From Pseudanabaena sp. lw0831 (GTDB lineage Bacteria; Cyanobacteriota; Cyanobacteriia; Pseudanabaenales; Pseudanabaenaceae): a DNA stretch of 64,000 bases. Each line of letters opens with the position of its first letter. The stretch's first letter is position 1. This document shows, piece by piece, positions 1-9,138 of this stretch. Under the pieces are notes generated by a model. The model did no database searches. It was not told where the DNA came from and worked only from the letters and a program-made list of their open reading frames with translations. The stretch covers positions 16,289 through 80,288 of the forward strand of contig NZ_BBJB01000073.1 in the NCBI RefSeq assembly GCF_016584665.1, given 5' to 3'. A program made the position numbers and the translations under genes.

Positions 1-3000
1 ATTTGTTGTAGGCTATCCTTAGCCGCGATCGCTAAGGTATTGCTTTCTGAGAGTTGATTGCTGCCAGACTCAACAGCTGTCATCACTGCGTTAGTCTCGC
101 TCTGAATATTTCTGAGTAGGCATTCTACTTCCTTCGTCGCCGTAACTGAACGCGCAGCTAGTTCTCCAACCTCTTCTGCAATCAACACAAATCCACTACT
201 GACATTGCTTGACCGAGATGCTTCAAGCGTGGCATTGATCGCCAGAAAGTTAGTCTTAATCGCAATTTCATTAATTGAAGAAATAGCCTTAGCAATTTTT
301 TGAGAGACAACCCCCAAATGTTTGACTCTCTTAGCAGTTGTCGTAACCGTATTTTGCAATTCCCCGACCTTGGACATCACCGCATCAATAGAGCGATCGC
401 TATCAGACAGTTTTTCTACTACTAGTTGCGATGATTGCAACACTTGCTGGCTGTTATTAACAATTCGCGTTGCTGAGAGCTTAGACATCTGCATTGTGTT
501 TAGCGATCGTGTCACTGTGTCTACCTGCCTTTGCGAAACACTTGTAAGATTAGCGATCGCCTGTTCGTTTTGCCCAAGGGAGAAATTAACTTGGTTTGCC
601 GAAGATTTAACTTGACCGACAATATTTTGTAATCCCCGAATGACATCATCAAAAAATATAGCGACATTCGGTAAACTGCCGTCAACCGATTGAGTGGAAA
701 CCGTAAGATCCCCATCAGCTAAGGCTTGGACATCTTTAAGCATTTGCATCAAATGCTCCTGAAGTTTTTCCTTTTGGAGGCGATAGCTTTCAACTTCCGC
801 ATAGCGCTGGACTATCTCTGATCGCACTTTCTTACCTAGACGTAATACATTCTCATCAGACAAATCTGCATCTTGAGCTTCGCGTTTTTCTTCTCTAGCA
901 AGTTTTGCTAAGACGTTAAATAGCTTCACTACTTGCAACTGCAGGTTTTGTTTTTCCTGCTCTTGCTTTTGCATCATCGTCTGGAATTGTTCAGACATTT
1001 TATTAATACTTAAGGAAATATCTGATAGCTCATCATTTCCATCTATACTCAAAGCTCCAAGACTAAGATTACTAGTTCCTTGTCTAATATCTCGTAGAGC
1101 GGCGCGAATATCTTTCAGCCTTGAGCTAAGTTTGCGAGATAGCGCATAGGCGATTGTCGCTACTAGCAATGGTGTAGCAGCAATGCCAATCCCTATCACC
1201 AACAGTAGACTTTGATTACCAGCGATCGCTTTAGTTTTATCTATTGTCGTTAATATATCCCAAGTCAACATGTCATATGTCTGCATATTCGGGACGGGGG
1301 CATAAGCAAGCAATAGTCCATTGCGATCGCTCTTGACCATATCTCCTAGACGAGATGATTGTGAAGTCCGCAAATCAGGAATTAATGCGAAATTTGTTGA
1401 CGCATCTTCACCAACCTTGACAATCTGCGAGCTAGTAATATATTTGTTAGAGCTGTCAATCACATAAAAATCGCTATTCCCATTGGCATCTTTACTGGCT
1501 TTGGTTAAATCATTTTCTAATTTTTTTACAGGAATTTCAACCTGCAAAATCATGTTGACTTTTTGTGAAACAGAACTCTTGATTGACCTAGCTGCGTAAA
1601 GATATACCCCATCTTTCTCAACTACAGGGTTACTAAGCAAGACATTATCCACAGCACTGACTTTACTGAGGATATTAGGGTTAAGAATTTGTAAGGTTTT
1701 CGATTTACTTGACTGAGCGAGTAGCTCGCCATTTGTGCTAAACAGCGCAATGCTATTGTACTCAGGATAAGCTTGACCATAGAGATTCAACCGATTAGTC
1801 AACTGTTGCTTATATTGACGTTGCTGAGCAATAGGCAATGCGTTGAGAGGATTAGTTGCTTTGTCCGTTGATGGAGAGGCTGGGAGCTTTTGCAAGTTAT
1901 TCTGTCCTATTTCGGTTGAGCCTAGTAATTTTTGCAACACTTCCACATCATTAATCTGCTGCTTTAAAAAATTTCTGGTCACGTTTGCTAAAGCGATCGC
2001 CTCCGATTGCTGTGCTTGTTTAGCCTTATTTAATAGCAACCCATCTCCCACTTGGTATGCTGCGATACCCAATGCAATCGCAGGAATAGTCGCTACCAAA
2101 GCCCCCCATAAAGTAATCTTTTGACTGACACTAGAGAATTTAAACATGTCCTCTAATGCGATCGCGGAAGCATCATTTCTCGCAGGAACATTGCCCTGAA
2201 AAGCGTCACGATCTTCACTAAGGTCACTGTTTTGAGTGTTTTCAGTGTTTTGAGAATCTATTCCCCAACCCAAAAATACAGATTCTACAGGTGGAAATTC
2301 AATTTTTTGTTTGTTATTTTGACTTGCTTCTTGGATATTGGCGATCGTATCGCTAAAAATTGATACAGGAGCCTTATCTGTTATATCTTCTAGATCTCCA
2401 ATCATTATATTTCCCACATCTTCAACCATCAGAGTCTCATCATCTGCAAATGATGGTTCTTGGGCAAATGATGGTTCTTGGGCAGTAGTTATATCTTCCT
2501 GCTCCTGTACCTCTTGCTGGTTCTTAAATTTTGCTGCGATCGCAGGTGGCGGTGGTACTATTCCATTCCCGTTAACCCGAGCACTTACAGCAACTTTTGG
2601 CTTAATAGCTACATTAACAGAAGCTGGGTTAGCTAATATGGCAAGGTCGCCCATTGTCGAGTCGTCATGGTCAAGAATATAGGAAATACTCCTATTGCTA
2701 GATACGCTATTTATCTTTGAGCCAACATTTTGCGTAACCTCTGGCTGCAAGGCTCTATAGTTAGCTTCTTGAGCTTTATCTGCATCGCTAGCTTCTTTAA
2801 CCTTTGGACTATCGAGTGATTCTATATCTTTCTGAAGAACCTTTCGAGGATTATTTTTCTGAGAAATATTAGCTAGCTTATTTTGGATCTGAGCAAGCGA
2901 AGTACTGGCAAGATCAAGCAAATCTGGATCGTCTGTAAGGGTCAACACTTGTTGATACTGTACCTTAGCATACTCAATTTTACCTGCCTTACGAAAGGTT

Positions 3001-3131
3001 GCGCCTAACCAAATATGCAGCTTGGGATTGCGAGGATCTTCATGCAACAATTCTGAGAACTGCTGCATCGCCTCTTCATACCGACCCTCTGCATAGGACT
3101 GTAGAGCCGCCTGATACTGCGCTGTCATCAT
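1..3131 (-). CDS. Methyl-accepting chemotaxis protein with N-terminal TPR (3' end outside window)
   Basis: Membrane chemoreceptor that would signal through CheA/CheW, in cyanobacteria usually to type IV pili (phototaxis). I read one unbroken frame of at least 1043 codons; the start is the first of two adjacent ATGs at 3131. Order: TPR segment (about residues 4-85), a long Q/E/S-rich linker carrying AQEPSF twice in tandem, a membrane helix near 334-354, an extracytoplasmic Cache-like domain to about 620, a second helix near 639-662, two HAMP-like stretches (about 663-715 and 790-840), then the helical signalling domain with the hairpin-type motif EVGELAARS near 986. The C terminus lies beyond base 1. 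Fusion of TPR to a PilJ/TaxD-type receptor is known in cyanobacteria. The ligand cannot be told from sequence. Family call is firm; a role in pilus motility is inferred. Confidence 0.88.
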   Translation of the reverse strand, partial: MMTAQYQAALQSYAEGRYEEAMQQFSELLHEDPRNPKLHIWLGATFRKAGKIEYAKVQYQQVLTLTDDPDLLDLASTSLAQIQNKLANISQKNNPRKVLQKDIESLDSPKVKEASDADKAQEANYRALQPEVTQNVGSKINSVSSNRSISYILDHDDSTMGDLAILANPASVNVAIKPKVAVSARVNGNGIVPPPPAIAAKFKNQQEVQEQEDITTAQEPSFAQEPSFADDETLMVEDVGNIMIGDLEDITDKAPVSIFSDTIANIQEASQNNKQKIEFPPVESVFLGWGIDSQNTENTQNSDLSEDRDAFQGNVPARNDASAIALEDMFKFSSVSQKITLWGALVATIPAIALGIAAYQVGDGLLLNKAKQAQQSEAIALANVTRNFLKQQINDVEVLQKLLGSTEIGQNNLQKLPASPSTDKATNPLNALPIAQQRQYKQQLTNRLNLYGQAYPEYNSIALFSTNGELLAQSSKSKTLQILNPNILSKVSAVDNVLLSNPVVEKDGVYLYAARSIKSSVSQKVNMILQVEIPVKKLENDLTKASKDANGNSDFYVIDSSNKYITSSQIVKVGEDASTNFALIPDLRTSQSSRLGDMVKSDRNGLLLAYAPVPNMQTYDMLTWDILTTIDKTKAIAGNQSLLLVIGIGIAATPLLVATIAYALSRKLSSRLKDIRAALRDIRQGTSNLSLGALSIDGNDELSDISLSINKMSEQFQTMMQKQEQEKQNLQLQVVKLFNVLAKLAREEKREAQDADLSDENVLRLGKKVRSEIVQRYAEVESYRLQKEKLQEHLMQMLKDVQALADGDLTVSTQSVDGSLPNVAIFFDDVIRGLQNIVGQVKSSANQVNFSLGQNEQAIANLTSVSQRQVDTVTRSLNTMQMSKLSATRIVNNSQQVLQSSQLVVEKLSDSDRSIDAVMSKVGELQNTVTTTAKRVKHLGVVSQKIAKAISSINEIAIKTNFLAINATLEASRSSNVSSGFVLIAEEVGELAARSVTATKEVECLLRNIQSETNAVMTAVESGSNQLSESNTLAIAAKDSLQQ

Positions 3132-3763
3132 GATCGCCCCTGTATGAAAATACGTCTTTGTTTCAAAGAGAAAGCTTAAGTCTCTACAAGCTTCCTTAAT
3201 ACATAATTAAACGAATTTACATGCAAATTCTCTAGCGCCATTTTGCTTGTATTTACCAAAAAAAGTGCTATCATAGACAAGGATGTATTGCACTCAGCTA
3301 AATAAAAATTGAAAAAACTGGTTTTATTGCTTGGATGTGATTGGCTCCTCAACCTGAAGTTGGATGAAAGACGCGAGTCTGACCCCACTCTTTCTTGGGA
3401 TGATGCCTGTGAAGGACCTAGTATGTTCCGATCGACCTTCTAACTATCAGGGTTGTAACCACTGTTAACAACCTCGGTCGATCGCTTCTCATAGTGGAGA
3501 AGACTAAATATTTCCCGAAACTTAATAAGCCGTAGAAAAGACGCTTGGGGCGATAAGTTTTTTTACGTACAGATTTTAAAACTGTCAGTATCTATCTATG
3601 ATCATATGATTGATTGGTTAGATAGTGACGTTTATGATCGTGCGCCGTAAAGAAAAGTTATTGTCATTAAGATGTTTAGTTTCGCTTGTTTTGTTATGGA
3701 ATTTTGCTCGAATTTTTTCTCGCATACATTTACAACACATAGCATCTAGGACAAAACAGAATC
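3132..3763. other. 632-bp intergenic region with inverted repeats
   Basis: No credible coding sequence. The middle (about 3421-3558) holds nested inverted repeats, listed separately as a candidate RNA. The remainder is AT-rich and should carry the promoters of the chemoreceptor (leftward) and the speY-like gene (rightward). Confidence 0.6.
3421..3558 (+). ncRNA. Candidate structured RNA
   Basis: A 9-bp stem (3429-3437 with 3476-3484, CGATCGACC/GGTCGATCG) encloses a second stem (3451-3456 with 3468-3473, GGTTGT/ACAACC). A third hairpin follows at once (3485-3490 with 3497-3502, CTTCTC/GAGAAG), then a weak GC stem and a seven-T run near 3558. Three stacked stems ending in a T-run, in a long gene-free gap, suggest an untranslated RNA such as a 6S-like or trans-acting RNA. 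I do not recognise a specific family. Strand is chosen from the T-run. Confidence 0.33.
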
Positions 3764-4822
3764 ATGAAACGCGAACTACTTAAACAGACTGTTGAACACA
3801 TCGACATCAAAGCTTTTGATGTGGTCGGATTGGTTGATGCAATGGCTAACACCGCTTTTCAAGGTAGAAACCTTGGTCGTGCGGCCCATATCTATGACGA
3901 TATGATCAAGGACAAAGATTGCGCAATCATCTTGTGTTTGGCAGGTTCTTTATTTAGTGCGGGACTTAAGGGAGTTGTCTACGATTTGATCGCCAACAAC
4001 ATGGTAGACATGATTGTCTCTACAGGCGCAAACATCGTTGATCAAGACTTCTTTGAAGCTCTCGGATTTCGTCACTATGTCGGCGATACATTTGCTGATG
4101 ACACAGTACTCCGCGAAAATGCGATCGATCGCATCTATGACACCTACATTGACGAAGATGAACTGCGTATTTGCGACATGACGATCGCTAAAATCGCTAA
4201 TTCACTTCCTCCTCGTCCCTATTCTTCCCGTGAGTTCATTTATGAAATGGGCGCATATCTTGACAAGAATGCTAAAAATCGTCACTCGGTTGTCTTGGCA
4301 GCTTACGAGCATCAAGTTCCCATCTTTGTTCCTGCTTTCAGCGACTGTTCCGCAGGTTTTGGCTTAGTTCATCATCAGTGGTTCTCTCCTGAAGAGCATG
4401 TCAGCATCGACTCTGTCCGCGATTTCCGCGAATTGACTCAGTGCAAATTGGCAAGCCCTCACACTGGTCTATTTATGATCGGTGGTGGTGTTCCTAAGAA
4501 CTTTGCTCAAGACACTGTGGTTGCGGCTGAGTTGCTTGGATTTGAGGCTGCAATGCACAAGTATGCAGTGCAGATCACTGTTGCTGACGAACGCGATGGC
4601 GCTCTATCTGGTTCGACTTTGAAGGAAGCACATTCTTGGGGCAAGGTTGATATTGTCCAAGAACAAATGGTTTACTCCGAAGCAACCGTGGCATTGCCTC
4701 TAATCGCTGGTTATGTCTACGGCAAGAAGAACTGGTGCGATCGCGCTCCTCGTCAATTGGCTCAAGTATTCAACAAGCCATCTATTGCGTTCAGTAGTAT
4801 TCCTACACCTGTAGGCGTATAG
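3764..4822 (+). CDS. speY: Deoxyhypusine synthase-like protein, probable homospermidine synthase
   Basis: NAD-dependent aminobutyl transferase of the deoxyhypusine synthase family, 352 aa. Bacteria lack eIF5A, so bacterial members are thought to make homospermidine from putrescine or spermidine. The C-terminal block EAHSWGKVD carries the expected Schiff-base lysine (Lys294); STGANIVDQD near residue 84 fits the NAD-binding part. The length is normal for the family. It stands alone, with a gap of 600 bp in front and a perfect 27-bp palindrome 10 bp after the stop. Family assignment is strong; the exact polyamine product is inferred. Confidence 0.85.
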   Translation: MKRELLKQTVEHIDIKAFDVVGLVDAMANTAFQGRNLGRAAHIYDDMIKDKDCAIILCLAGSLFSAGLKGVVYDLIANNMVDMIVSTGANIVDQDFFEALGFRHYVGDTFADDTVLRENAIDRIYDTYIDEDELRICDMTIAKIANSLPPRPYSSREFIYEMGAYLDKNAKNRHSVVLAAYEHQVPIFVPAFSDCSAGFGLVHHQWFSPEEHVSIDSVRDFRELTQCKLASPHTGLFMIGGGVPKNFAQDTVVAAELLGFEAAMHKYAVQITVADERDGALSGSTLKEAHSWGKVDIVQEQMVYSEATVALPLIAGYVYGKKNWCDRAPRQLAQVFNKPSIAFSSIPTPVGV

Positions 4823-4832
4823 ATTAGTCCTG

Positions 4833-4889
4833 CTTTCATCAAAAAATAAATGGGTGCGCAAAGCGCACCCATTTATTTTTTGATGAAAG
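4833..4889. terminator. Long palindrome, likely terminator
   Basis: Perfect 27-bp arms around a 3-base loop: tip GGGTGCGC-AAA-GCGCACCC, with A/T-rich lower arms giving a T-run. Lies between speY and the sbcD-like gene. Member of the tip family described in the findings. Confidence 0.75.
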
Positions 4890-4943
4890 ATATATAATCA
4901 CAGACAATATTAGCTCTGGGCTGTCATTTATGAGAGGAATCTG

Positions 4944-6230
4944 ATGACTATTAAAGTTTTACACCTCTCCGATATTCATCTTGGTAGTACTACTCATGGA
5001 AAGGTTAATCCGCAAACAGGATTGAATACTCGCCTAGAGGACTTTGTGGCGGCCTTGACGATCTGTATAGATCGCGCAATTAACGAGCCAGCCGATATCG
5101 TTCTATTTGGTGGTGATGCTTTTCCTGATGCTACGCCGCCGCCACTAGTGCAACAGGCTTTTGCCAAGCAATTTCGCCGCCTTGCGGATGCTGGGATTCC
5201 TACGGTGTTATTAGTGGGAAATCATGACCAACATTCACAGGGAGTTGGTGGCGCGAGTCTGGCTATTTATCGCAGTCTTGCTGTGCCGAACTTCACCGTG
5301 GGCGACACGATCGCCACGCATCGGATTTCCACAAAGGCAGGGGATATTCAGATTATTACCTTGCCTTGGATTACGCGATCGACTTTGCTGACTAAAGCTG
5401 AGACAGAAGGCTTCTCGATGGCTGAGGTAAGCCAGTTTCTGATAGATCGCTTGCAGGTAGTGATCGAAGGCGAAATCCGCCAACTCGATCCACAATTGCC
5501 GACGATTATGCTGGCTCATGTGATGGTCGATACAGCTACCTATGGAGCAGAGAGGTTTCTAGCGGCTGGCAAAGGTTTTACGATTCCTCTATCGATGCTA
5601 ACCCGTGAAGCCTTTGACTATGTGGCGCTCGGTCATGTGCATCGCCATCAGATCTTGGCGACGCAACCACTTGTGGTTTATCCAGGTAGTATTGAGCGCG
5701 TTGATTTTGGTGAAGAGAATGAAGCGAAGGGATATTGCTGGTTAGAAGTTGAGAAGGGGAATGTAAAGTTTGATTTCTGCCCAATTCCTACCCGTGTTTT
5801 TCGGACAATGGAAGTGGATGTAACCCAATCTGATGATCCACAAGCGAAGTTACTTAAGGCGATCGCAAAAGGGAAAATCGATCAGGCGATCGCAAGATTA
5901 ATTTACAAAGTTAAAGCCGAGCAGTTAGCATTAATTGATGATCGCCTATTACATGAAGCAATGGCGATCGCCCATAACTATGCATTGATCCCTGAAGTTG
6001 TCAGTCAAAATCCTCGTAGTAGGATGCCAGAACTCAGCACTGCTGAGGCACTCGATCCGATGACTGCTCTCAAGACCTATCTCAGCACTCGCGAAGACCT
6101 TAAAAATCTTGAACCTGAAATGCTGGTTGCGGCGCAAGAATTACTCAGTGAGATTGGGTTAGGAATGGATGAACTTGATGCTGTTGATGATTCAGCTCAG
6201 TCTAGTCAATTGGTGATAAGTTTCAATTAG
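4944..6230 (+). CDS. SbcD/Mre11-like DNA repair metallophosphoesterase
   Basis: Calcineurin-like phosphoesterase of the nuclease SbcCD subunit D type, 428 aa. Visible metal-binding motifs: DIH at residues 9-11, GGD near 55, GNHD near 93, a histidine in LAHVMVD, and GHVH near 229. The partner ATPase SbcC is not beside it. The usual role is Mn-dependent cutting of hairpin and double-strand DNA ends. That is worth noting in a genome so full of long palindromes. Its 3' end overlaps the convergent TatD gene by 39 bp. Confidence 0.85.
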   Translation: MTIKVLHLSDIHLGSTTHGKVNPQTGLNTRLEDFVAALTICIDRAINEPADIVLFGGDAFPDATPPPLVQQAFAKQFRRLADAGIPTVLLVGNHDQHSQGVGGASLAIYRSLAVPNFTVGDTIATHRISTKAGDIQIITLPWITRSTLLTKAETEGFSMAEVSQFLIDRLQVVIEGEIRQLDPQLPTIMLAHVMVDTATYGAERFLAAGKGFTIPLSMLTREAFDYVALGHVHRHQILATQPLVVYPGSIERVDFGEENEAKGYCWLEVEKGNVKFDFCPIPTRVFRTMEVDVTQSDDPQAKLLKAIAKGKIDQAIARLIYKVKAEQLALIDDRLLHEAMAIAHNYALIPEVVSQNPRSRMPELSTAEALDPMTALKTYLSTREDLKNLEPEMLVAAQELLSEIGLGMDELDAVDDSAQSSQLVISFN

Positions 6231-6854
6231 TTGAGTTTGCAGAGTTTCTAGAGAAACATGACGCAATGCGGCGGCACGATCATAAATTTGCTTGATGCTA
6301 ATATCAGTGCGATCGTCTGTTTCCAAGAGAAATCTGCCATTTGGTATTGTAGTGATCGCTTGCAGAATAGGAGAGCGATCGCTTAAAATTGCGCCGCCAA
6401 AGGAGAAATAAAAATCATGCTTGAGCAGCTGTTGAAAGACTTCTTCTTTCTTATTGAAGCCATGAATAATCCAAGGAACCGTAGATTTAGTATCTTTCTT
6501 AAGAGCAATTAATTCTGAAAAAGCTCTGACACAATGAATTACAAGCGGTTTCTGTAATGATTCCGCAAGTTCTATATGTCTTTGAAAAATAGAAATTTGC
6601 GTTTCTAAAGACAAATCAATATTTCGATCTAATCCACATTCACCGATCGCTACAATCTGTGATAATTTCGCTAAATTCACAAGATTTGACCATGCAGCTT
6701 CCCATGTTTCTAATTGGATAAACCAAGGATGCAAACCAAGACTACAGATGTTCGGTAGTTCTTCTGCTTGCAATTCTGGCGTAACATGGAGGGTTTGCAA
6801 ATTGATTAGATCTGGGGATTTGAGATCGTGATGTGTATGAAAATCAATAAACAT
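6192..6854 (-). CDS. TatD family hydrolase
   Basis: Metal-dependent DNase/deoxyribonuclease-like hydrolase, 220 aa, a little short for the family (about 260). Motifs: HTH at residues 6-8 (FHTHHD), GECGLD with the bridging glutamate, HC in VIHCVRAF, and ETDD near the C terminus. I start at the ATG at 6854 because FIDFHTH is the normal family opening; an upstream ATG at 6866 would add four residues. Convergent overlap with the SbcD-like gene makes two DNA-processing hydrolases share a 3' end. Confidence 0.83.
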   Translation of the reverse strand: MFIDFHTHHDLKSPDLINLQTLHVTPELQAEELPNICSLGLHPWFIQLETWEAAWSNLVNLAKLSQIVAIGECGLDRNIDLSLETQISIFQRHIELAESLQKPLVIHCVRAFSELIALKKDTKSTVPWIIHGFNKKEEVFQQLLKHDFYFSFGGAILSDRSPILQAITTIPNGRFLLETDDRTDISIKQIYDRAAALRHVSLETLQTQLIETYHQLTRLS

Positions 6855-6867
6855 ATTCAGACCCACA

Positions 6868-6902
6868 AATTAGAGAGAGGCGCTTTGCGCCCCTCTCTAA
6901 TT
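6868..6902. terminator. Palindrome after lpxD
   Basis: 16-bp arms with one mismatch, loop TTT, tip GGCGC-TTT-GCGC. Sits directly against the lpxD stop codon and upstream of the TatD gene. Confidence 0.7.
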
Positions 6903-7964
6903 CTATTCAACAAGTTTTGCTTCTAGTTCCTCAATCCGCCTCTCTAACTTACGAACTGTACGCAGTAGATCGGGAAGTTGACGCTCGGCGATGACGATCC
7001 GCTTCCAATCTTTTTCGGGAACGACAGGATAGCCCATCATCGTAACACCTGCGAGAACATCGCTAGGAATACCCGACTTTGCACCAATGATTGCGCCATC
7101 GCCGATGTGAATGTGATTAGCTGCACCGACCTGCCCTGCCATGACAACATGATGACCAAGAGTGACACCACCCGCTAAGCCCACCTGTGAAGCGAGAACC
7201 GAGTGTGCTCCAACTTCGACTCCATGTCCGATCTGGACAAAGTTATCCAGTTTTGCGCCTTTGCGAATGACAGTAACCCCAACAGCAGGACGGTCAACAG
7301 CACAGGAGCAGCCCAGTTCGACATTATCTTCGATGATTACATGACCAATTTGAGGGACTTTGTACCATGTACCATTGGGCGATATCTCGAAGCCAAAGCC
7401 GTCGCCGCCTAAAACCGTGCTGGGATGGAACAGACAATTTGCGCCGATTTGAGTGCGATCGCTAATTACACAATTGGCATGAATGGTCGTATTTGCGCCA
7501 ATCTCGACATCGTTATAAATGGTGACATGGGGATAAATCGTGACATTATCGCCAATTTTGACGCGATCGCTAATGACAACATAGGGTGCGATCGCGACAT
7601 TTGTCCCTAGCTGCACGCCTTCACCCAAAATTGCGGTGGGATGAATACCTTGTGGCGGCGTGGGCGGTTGATAAAACTTTTCGAGAACCTTAGCAAATAG
7701 GATGCGGGGATGGGCGGTGCGGATACAGGGCAAAGGTGACGGAGTTTTGAGATCGAGGATGACAGCACTAGCTTGAGTATCCTTGAGACGAGCGACAAAT
7801 TTTGACGAGGACACAAAGGTAATTTCTCCAGATTGCGCCTTATCGATCGCAGCGACTCCTATGATGATGGGATCGTCCCCATTGGATTCAAATCGACAAT
7901 CGGGTAGGGTCGCGACAAACTCGGCGGCGAGTTCGGAGAGTTTGAAAGAAATTGGTTGTGTCAT
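6903..7964 (-). CDS. lpxD: UDP-3-O-(3-hydroxyacyl)glucosamine N-acyltransferase
   Basis: Adds the N-linked acyl chain in lipid A synthesis, cytoplasmic, acyl-ACP dependent. 353 aa: N-terminal uridine-binding domain (to about residue 100), then a left-handed beta helix of hexapeptide repeats (about 105-300), and a C-terminal helix with RTVRKLERRIEEL. The histidine in QIGHGVEVG matches the catalytic position. In many bacteria lpxD sits with fabZ, lpxA and lpxC; here it is separate, as is common in cyanobacteria. Confidence 0.93.
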   Translation of the reverse strand: MTQPISFKLSELAAEFVATLPDCRFESNGDDPIIIGVAAIDKAQSGEITFVSSSKFVARLKDTQASAVILDLKTPSPLPCIRTAHPRILFAKVLEKFYQPPTPPQGIHPTAILGEGVQLGTNVAIAPYVVISDRVKIGDNVTIYPHVTIYNDVEIGANTTIHANCVISDRTQIGANCLFHPSTVLGGDGFGFEISPNGTWYKVPQIGHVIIEDNVELGCSCAVDRPAVGVTVIRKGAKLDNFVQIGHGVEVGAHSVLASQVGLAGGVTLGHHVVMAGQVGAANHIHIGDGAIIGAKSGIPSDVLAGVTMMGYPVVPEKDWKRIVIAERQLPDLLRTVRKLERRIEELEAKLVE

Positions 7965-8054
7965 GGATCTGATGTCATATCAAGAATGCGCGATTACCAT
8001 AATACTTAATTGTGCCAATTCTGTTCGTAATAAGTAGCTACTCATTTCTTGTAT

Positions 8055-8438
8055 CTATATGCCTATTTCTTTAGTGGGAAGGGAGTAGGCAAAAGAAAAA
8101 TTAAAACCCAAACATGTAAAGCGTGCGCGTTGCGGGAGCTTTACATGTTTGGGTTTTAATTTTTTGTTACGCTGAGGTACGTATTCATAATGTGACCAAA
8201 CAGAAACAACTCTAATCGTTTTAGTTTGCTCATTAACTGAATAGACGCAACGGTGCTTGATATTAATACGGCTGGAAAGATATCCCTTTAGATTACCTGA
8301 GAGTTTTTCATAGAGAGGCTCGTATGGATTCTGCTTAATGATTTCTAGCAATGATTTAAGGTTGCTTTCATGATTGGCAACTTTTAGTTTTTTGGCATCC
8401 TTAACAACACTTCGACTAAACTCAATCTTCCAGTCCAT
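8055..8438 (-). CDS. YoeB/Txe-type toxin with abnormal C-terminal extension
   Basis: Ribosome-dependent mRNA-cleaving toxin of the RelE superfamily. Residues 1-85 match the whole family (start DWKIEFSRS, end VVSVWSHYE). The frame then continues for about 42 more residues, of which about 92-114 are encoded by a 27-bp-arm palindrome (8096-8164). Family members normally stop at about 85 residues, so the stop has probably been lost and the tail is read-through. Whether the toxin still folds is unknown. It overlaps the antitoxin gene by 17 bp. Confidence 0.78.
   Translation of the reverse strand: MDWKIEFSRSVVKDAKKLKVANHESNLKSLLEIIKQNPYEPLYEKLSGNLKGYLSSRINIKHRCVYSVNEQTKTIRVVSVWSHYEYVPQRNKKLKPKHVKLPQRARFTCLGFNFSFAYSLPTKEIGI
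8096..8164. repeat. Long palindrome inside toxin reading frame
   Basis: Perfect 27-bp arms (8096-8122 and 8138-8164) with a 15-base GC-rich loop. Unlike other members it lies inside an open reading frame, that of the YoeB-like toxin. Confidence 0.8.
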
Positions 8439-8622
8439 TCAAGGCTCTCAGAAATTTATCCTCAAAAACCCAATCATCTGTTCGTTCGGCTTCTCTAATT
8501 GATTTTACTAAATTGGGGATAGATTGCAGATAAAGAGTTTCTTGGATGCCTTCCAGATCAGCTTTAGATAACTGTACCACTTTTTGATCGTTGATTGTTA
8601 AAGCGATCGCCTCAAATCTCAA
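8422..8622 (-). CDS. Antitoxin of the YefM/Phd type, short
   Basis: 66 aa upstream of and overlapping the YoeB-like toxin, the usual TA order. The segment LEGIQETLYLQSIPN resembles the middle of YefM-type antitoxins; the DNA-binding N-terminal region seen in full-length members (about 80-90 aa) looks shortened. It may be a truncated antitoxin or a divergent one. Function is inferred mainly from the partner. Confidence 0.6.
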   Translation of the reverse strand: MRFEAIALTINDQKVVQLSKADLEGIQETLYLQSIPNLVKSIREAERTDDWVFEDKFLRALNGLED

Positions 8623-8784
8623 TCACAAAGCGATCGCTTCTAACATAACCATCAACATCAAAACAGCGATAACACCCTAATCTCAATCAAATATAGATAG
8701 ATCTTTATTTAATCTGCTATTTACTAGTTGTTTGCAGTTGCGATATGCAAAGTATTATCCACTCGTTACATTATTTAGTAGTAG

Positions 8785-8940
8785 AAAAGCATCGAACTAT
8801 TTCGATTGCGACGCGGTAAGGTTGGTTACTACCTAGTCAATTTGCGTGACAAGAAATATCACTGCTGTGGCTCTAACTGGCAAGACGTTCAAGAGAATTT
8901 ACTAAATCTTGGTATTGGTAAACGCGAGGTAAAAAGATAA
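8785..8940 (+). pseudogene. Remnant of a small conserved gene
   Basis: Open frame of about 51 codons with no ATG. It reads LRRGKVGYYLVNLRD, then CCGSNWQDVQENLLNLGIG to a stop at 8938-8940. The protein-like composition resembles small cyanobacterial hypothetical proteins of unknown role. An in-frame stop at 8782 removes the start. I judge it a 5'-truncated gene; a TTG start at 8806 is possible. Confidence 0.4.
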
Positions 8941-9041
8941 CCTATGGCACTTCCAAAAAAGAAAGGGCATTAAGTTTGTTCTTGAGAATGAGATCTTGCC
9001 TTCATTGACAAATGCTAAGATAGGATGCATCATTACAATGC

Positions 9042-9075
9042 TTCTTTACTCACGAGGCTTCTTTACTTACGTGGC
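9042..9075. repeat. 17-bp tandem duplication
   Basis: TTCTTTACTCACGAGGC followed directly by TTCTTTACTTACGTGGC, two differences in 17. Confidence 0.7.
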
Positions 9076-9108
9076 TTTCGGTTGCTTTTTAGGGTTGGAC
9101 TACCAAAA

Positions 9109-9138
9109 TATAAATCAAGCTTAATCCAAAGTTAAATC
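9109..9138 (+). promoter_or_regulatory. Candidate Pho box
   Basis: Three 8-base units at 11-base spacing: TATAAATC, CTTAATCC, GTTAAATC, separated by AAG and AAA. The cyanobacterial PhoB/SphR site is three 8-bp repeats of CTTAACCT type with 3-bp spacers. The fit is imperfect. The position about 50 bp in front of a porin/phosphonate transport block makes phosphate control sensible. Confidence 0.4.
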
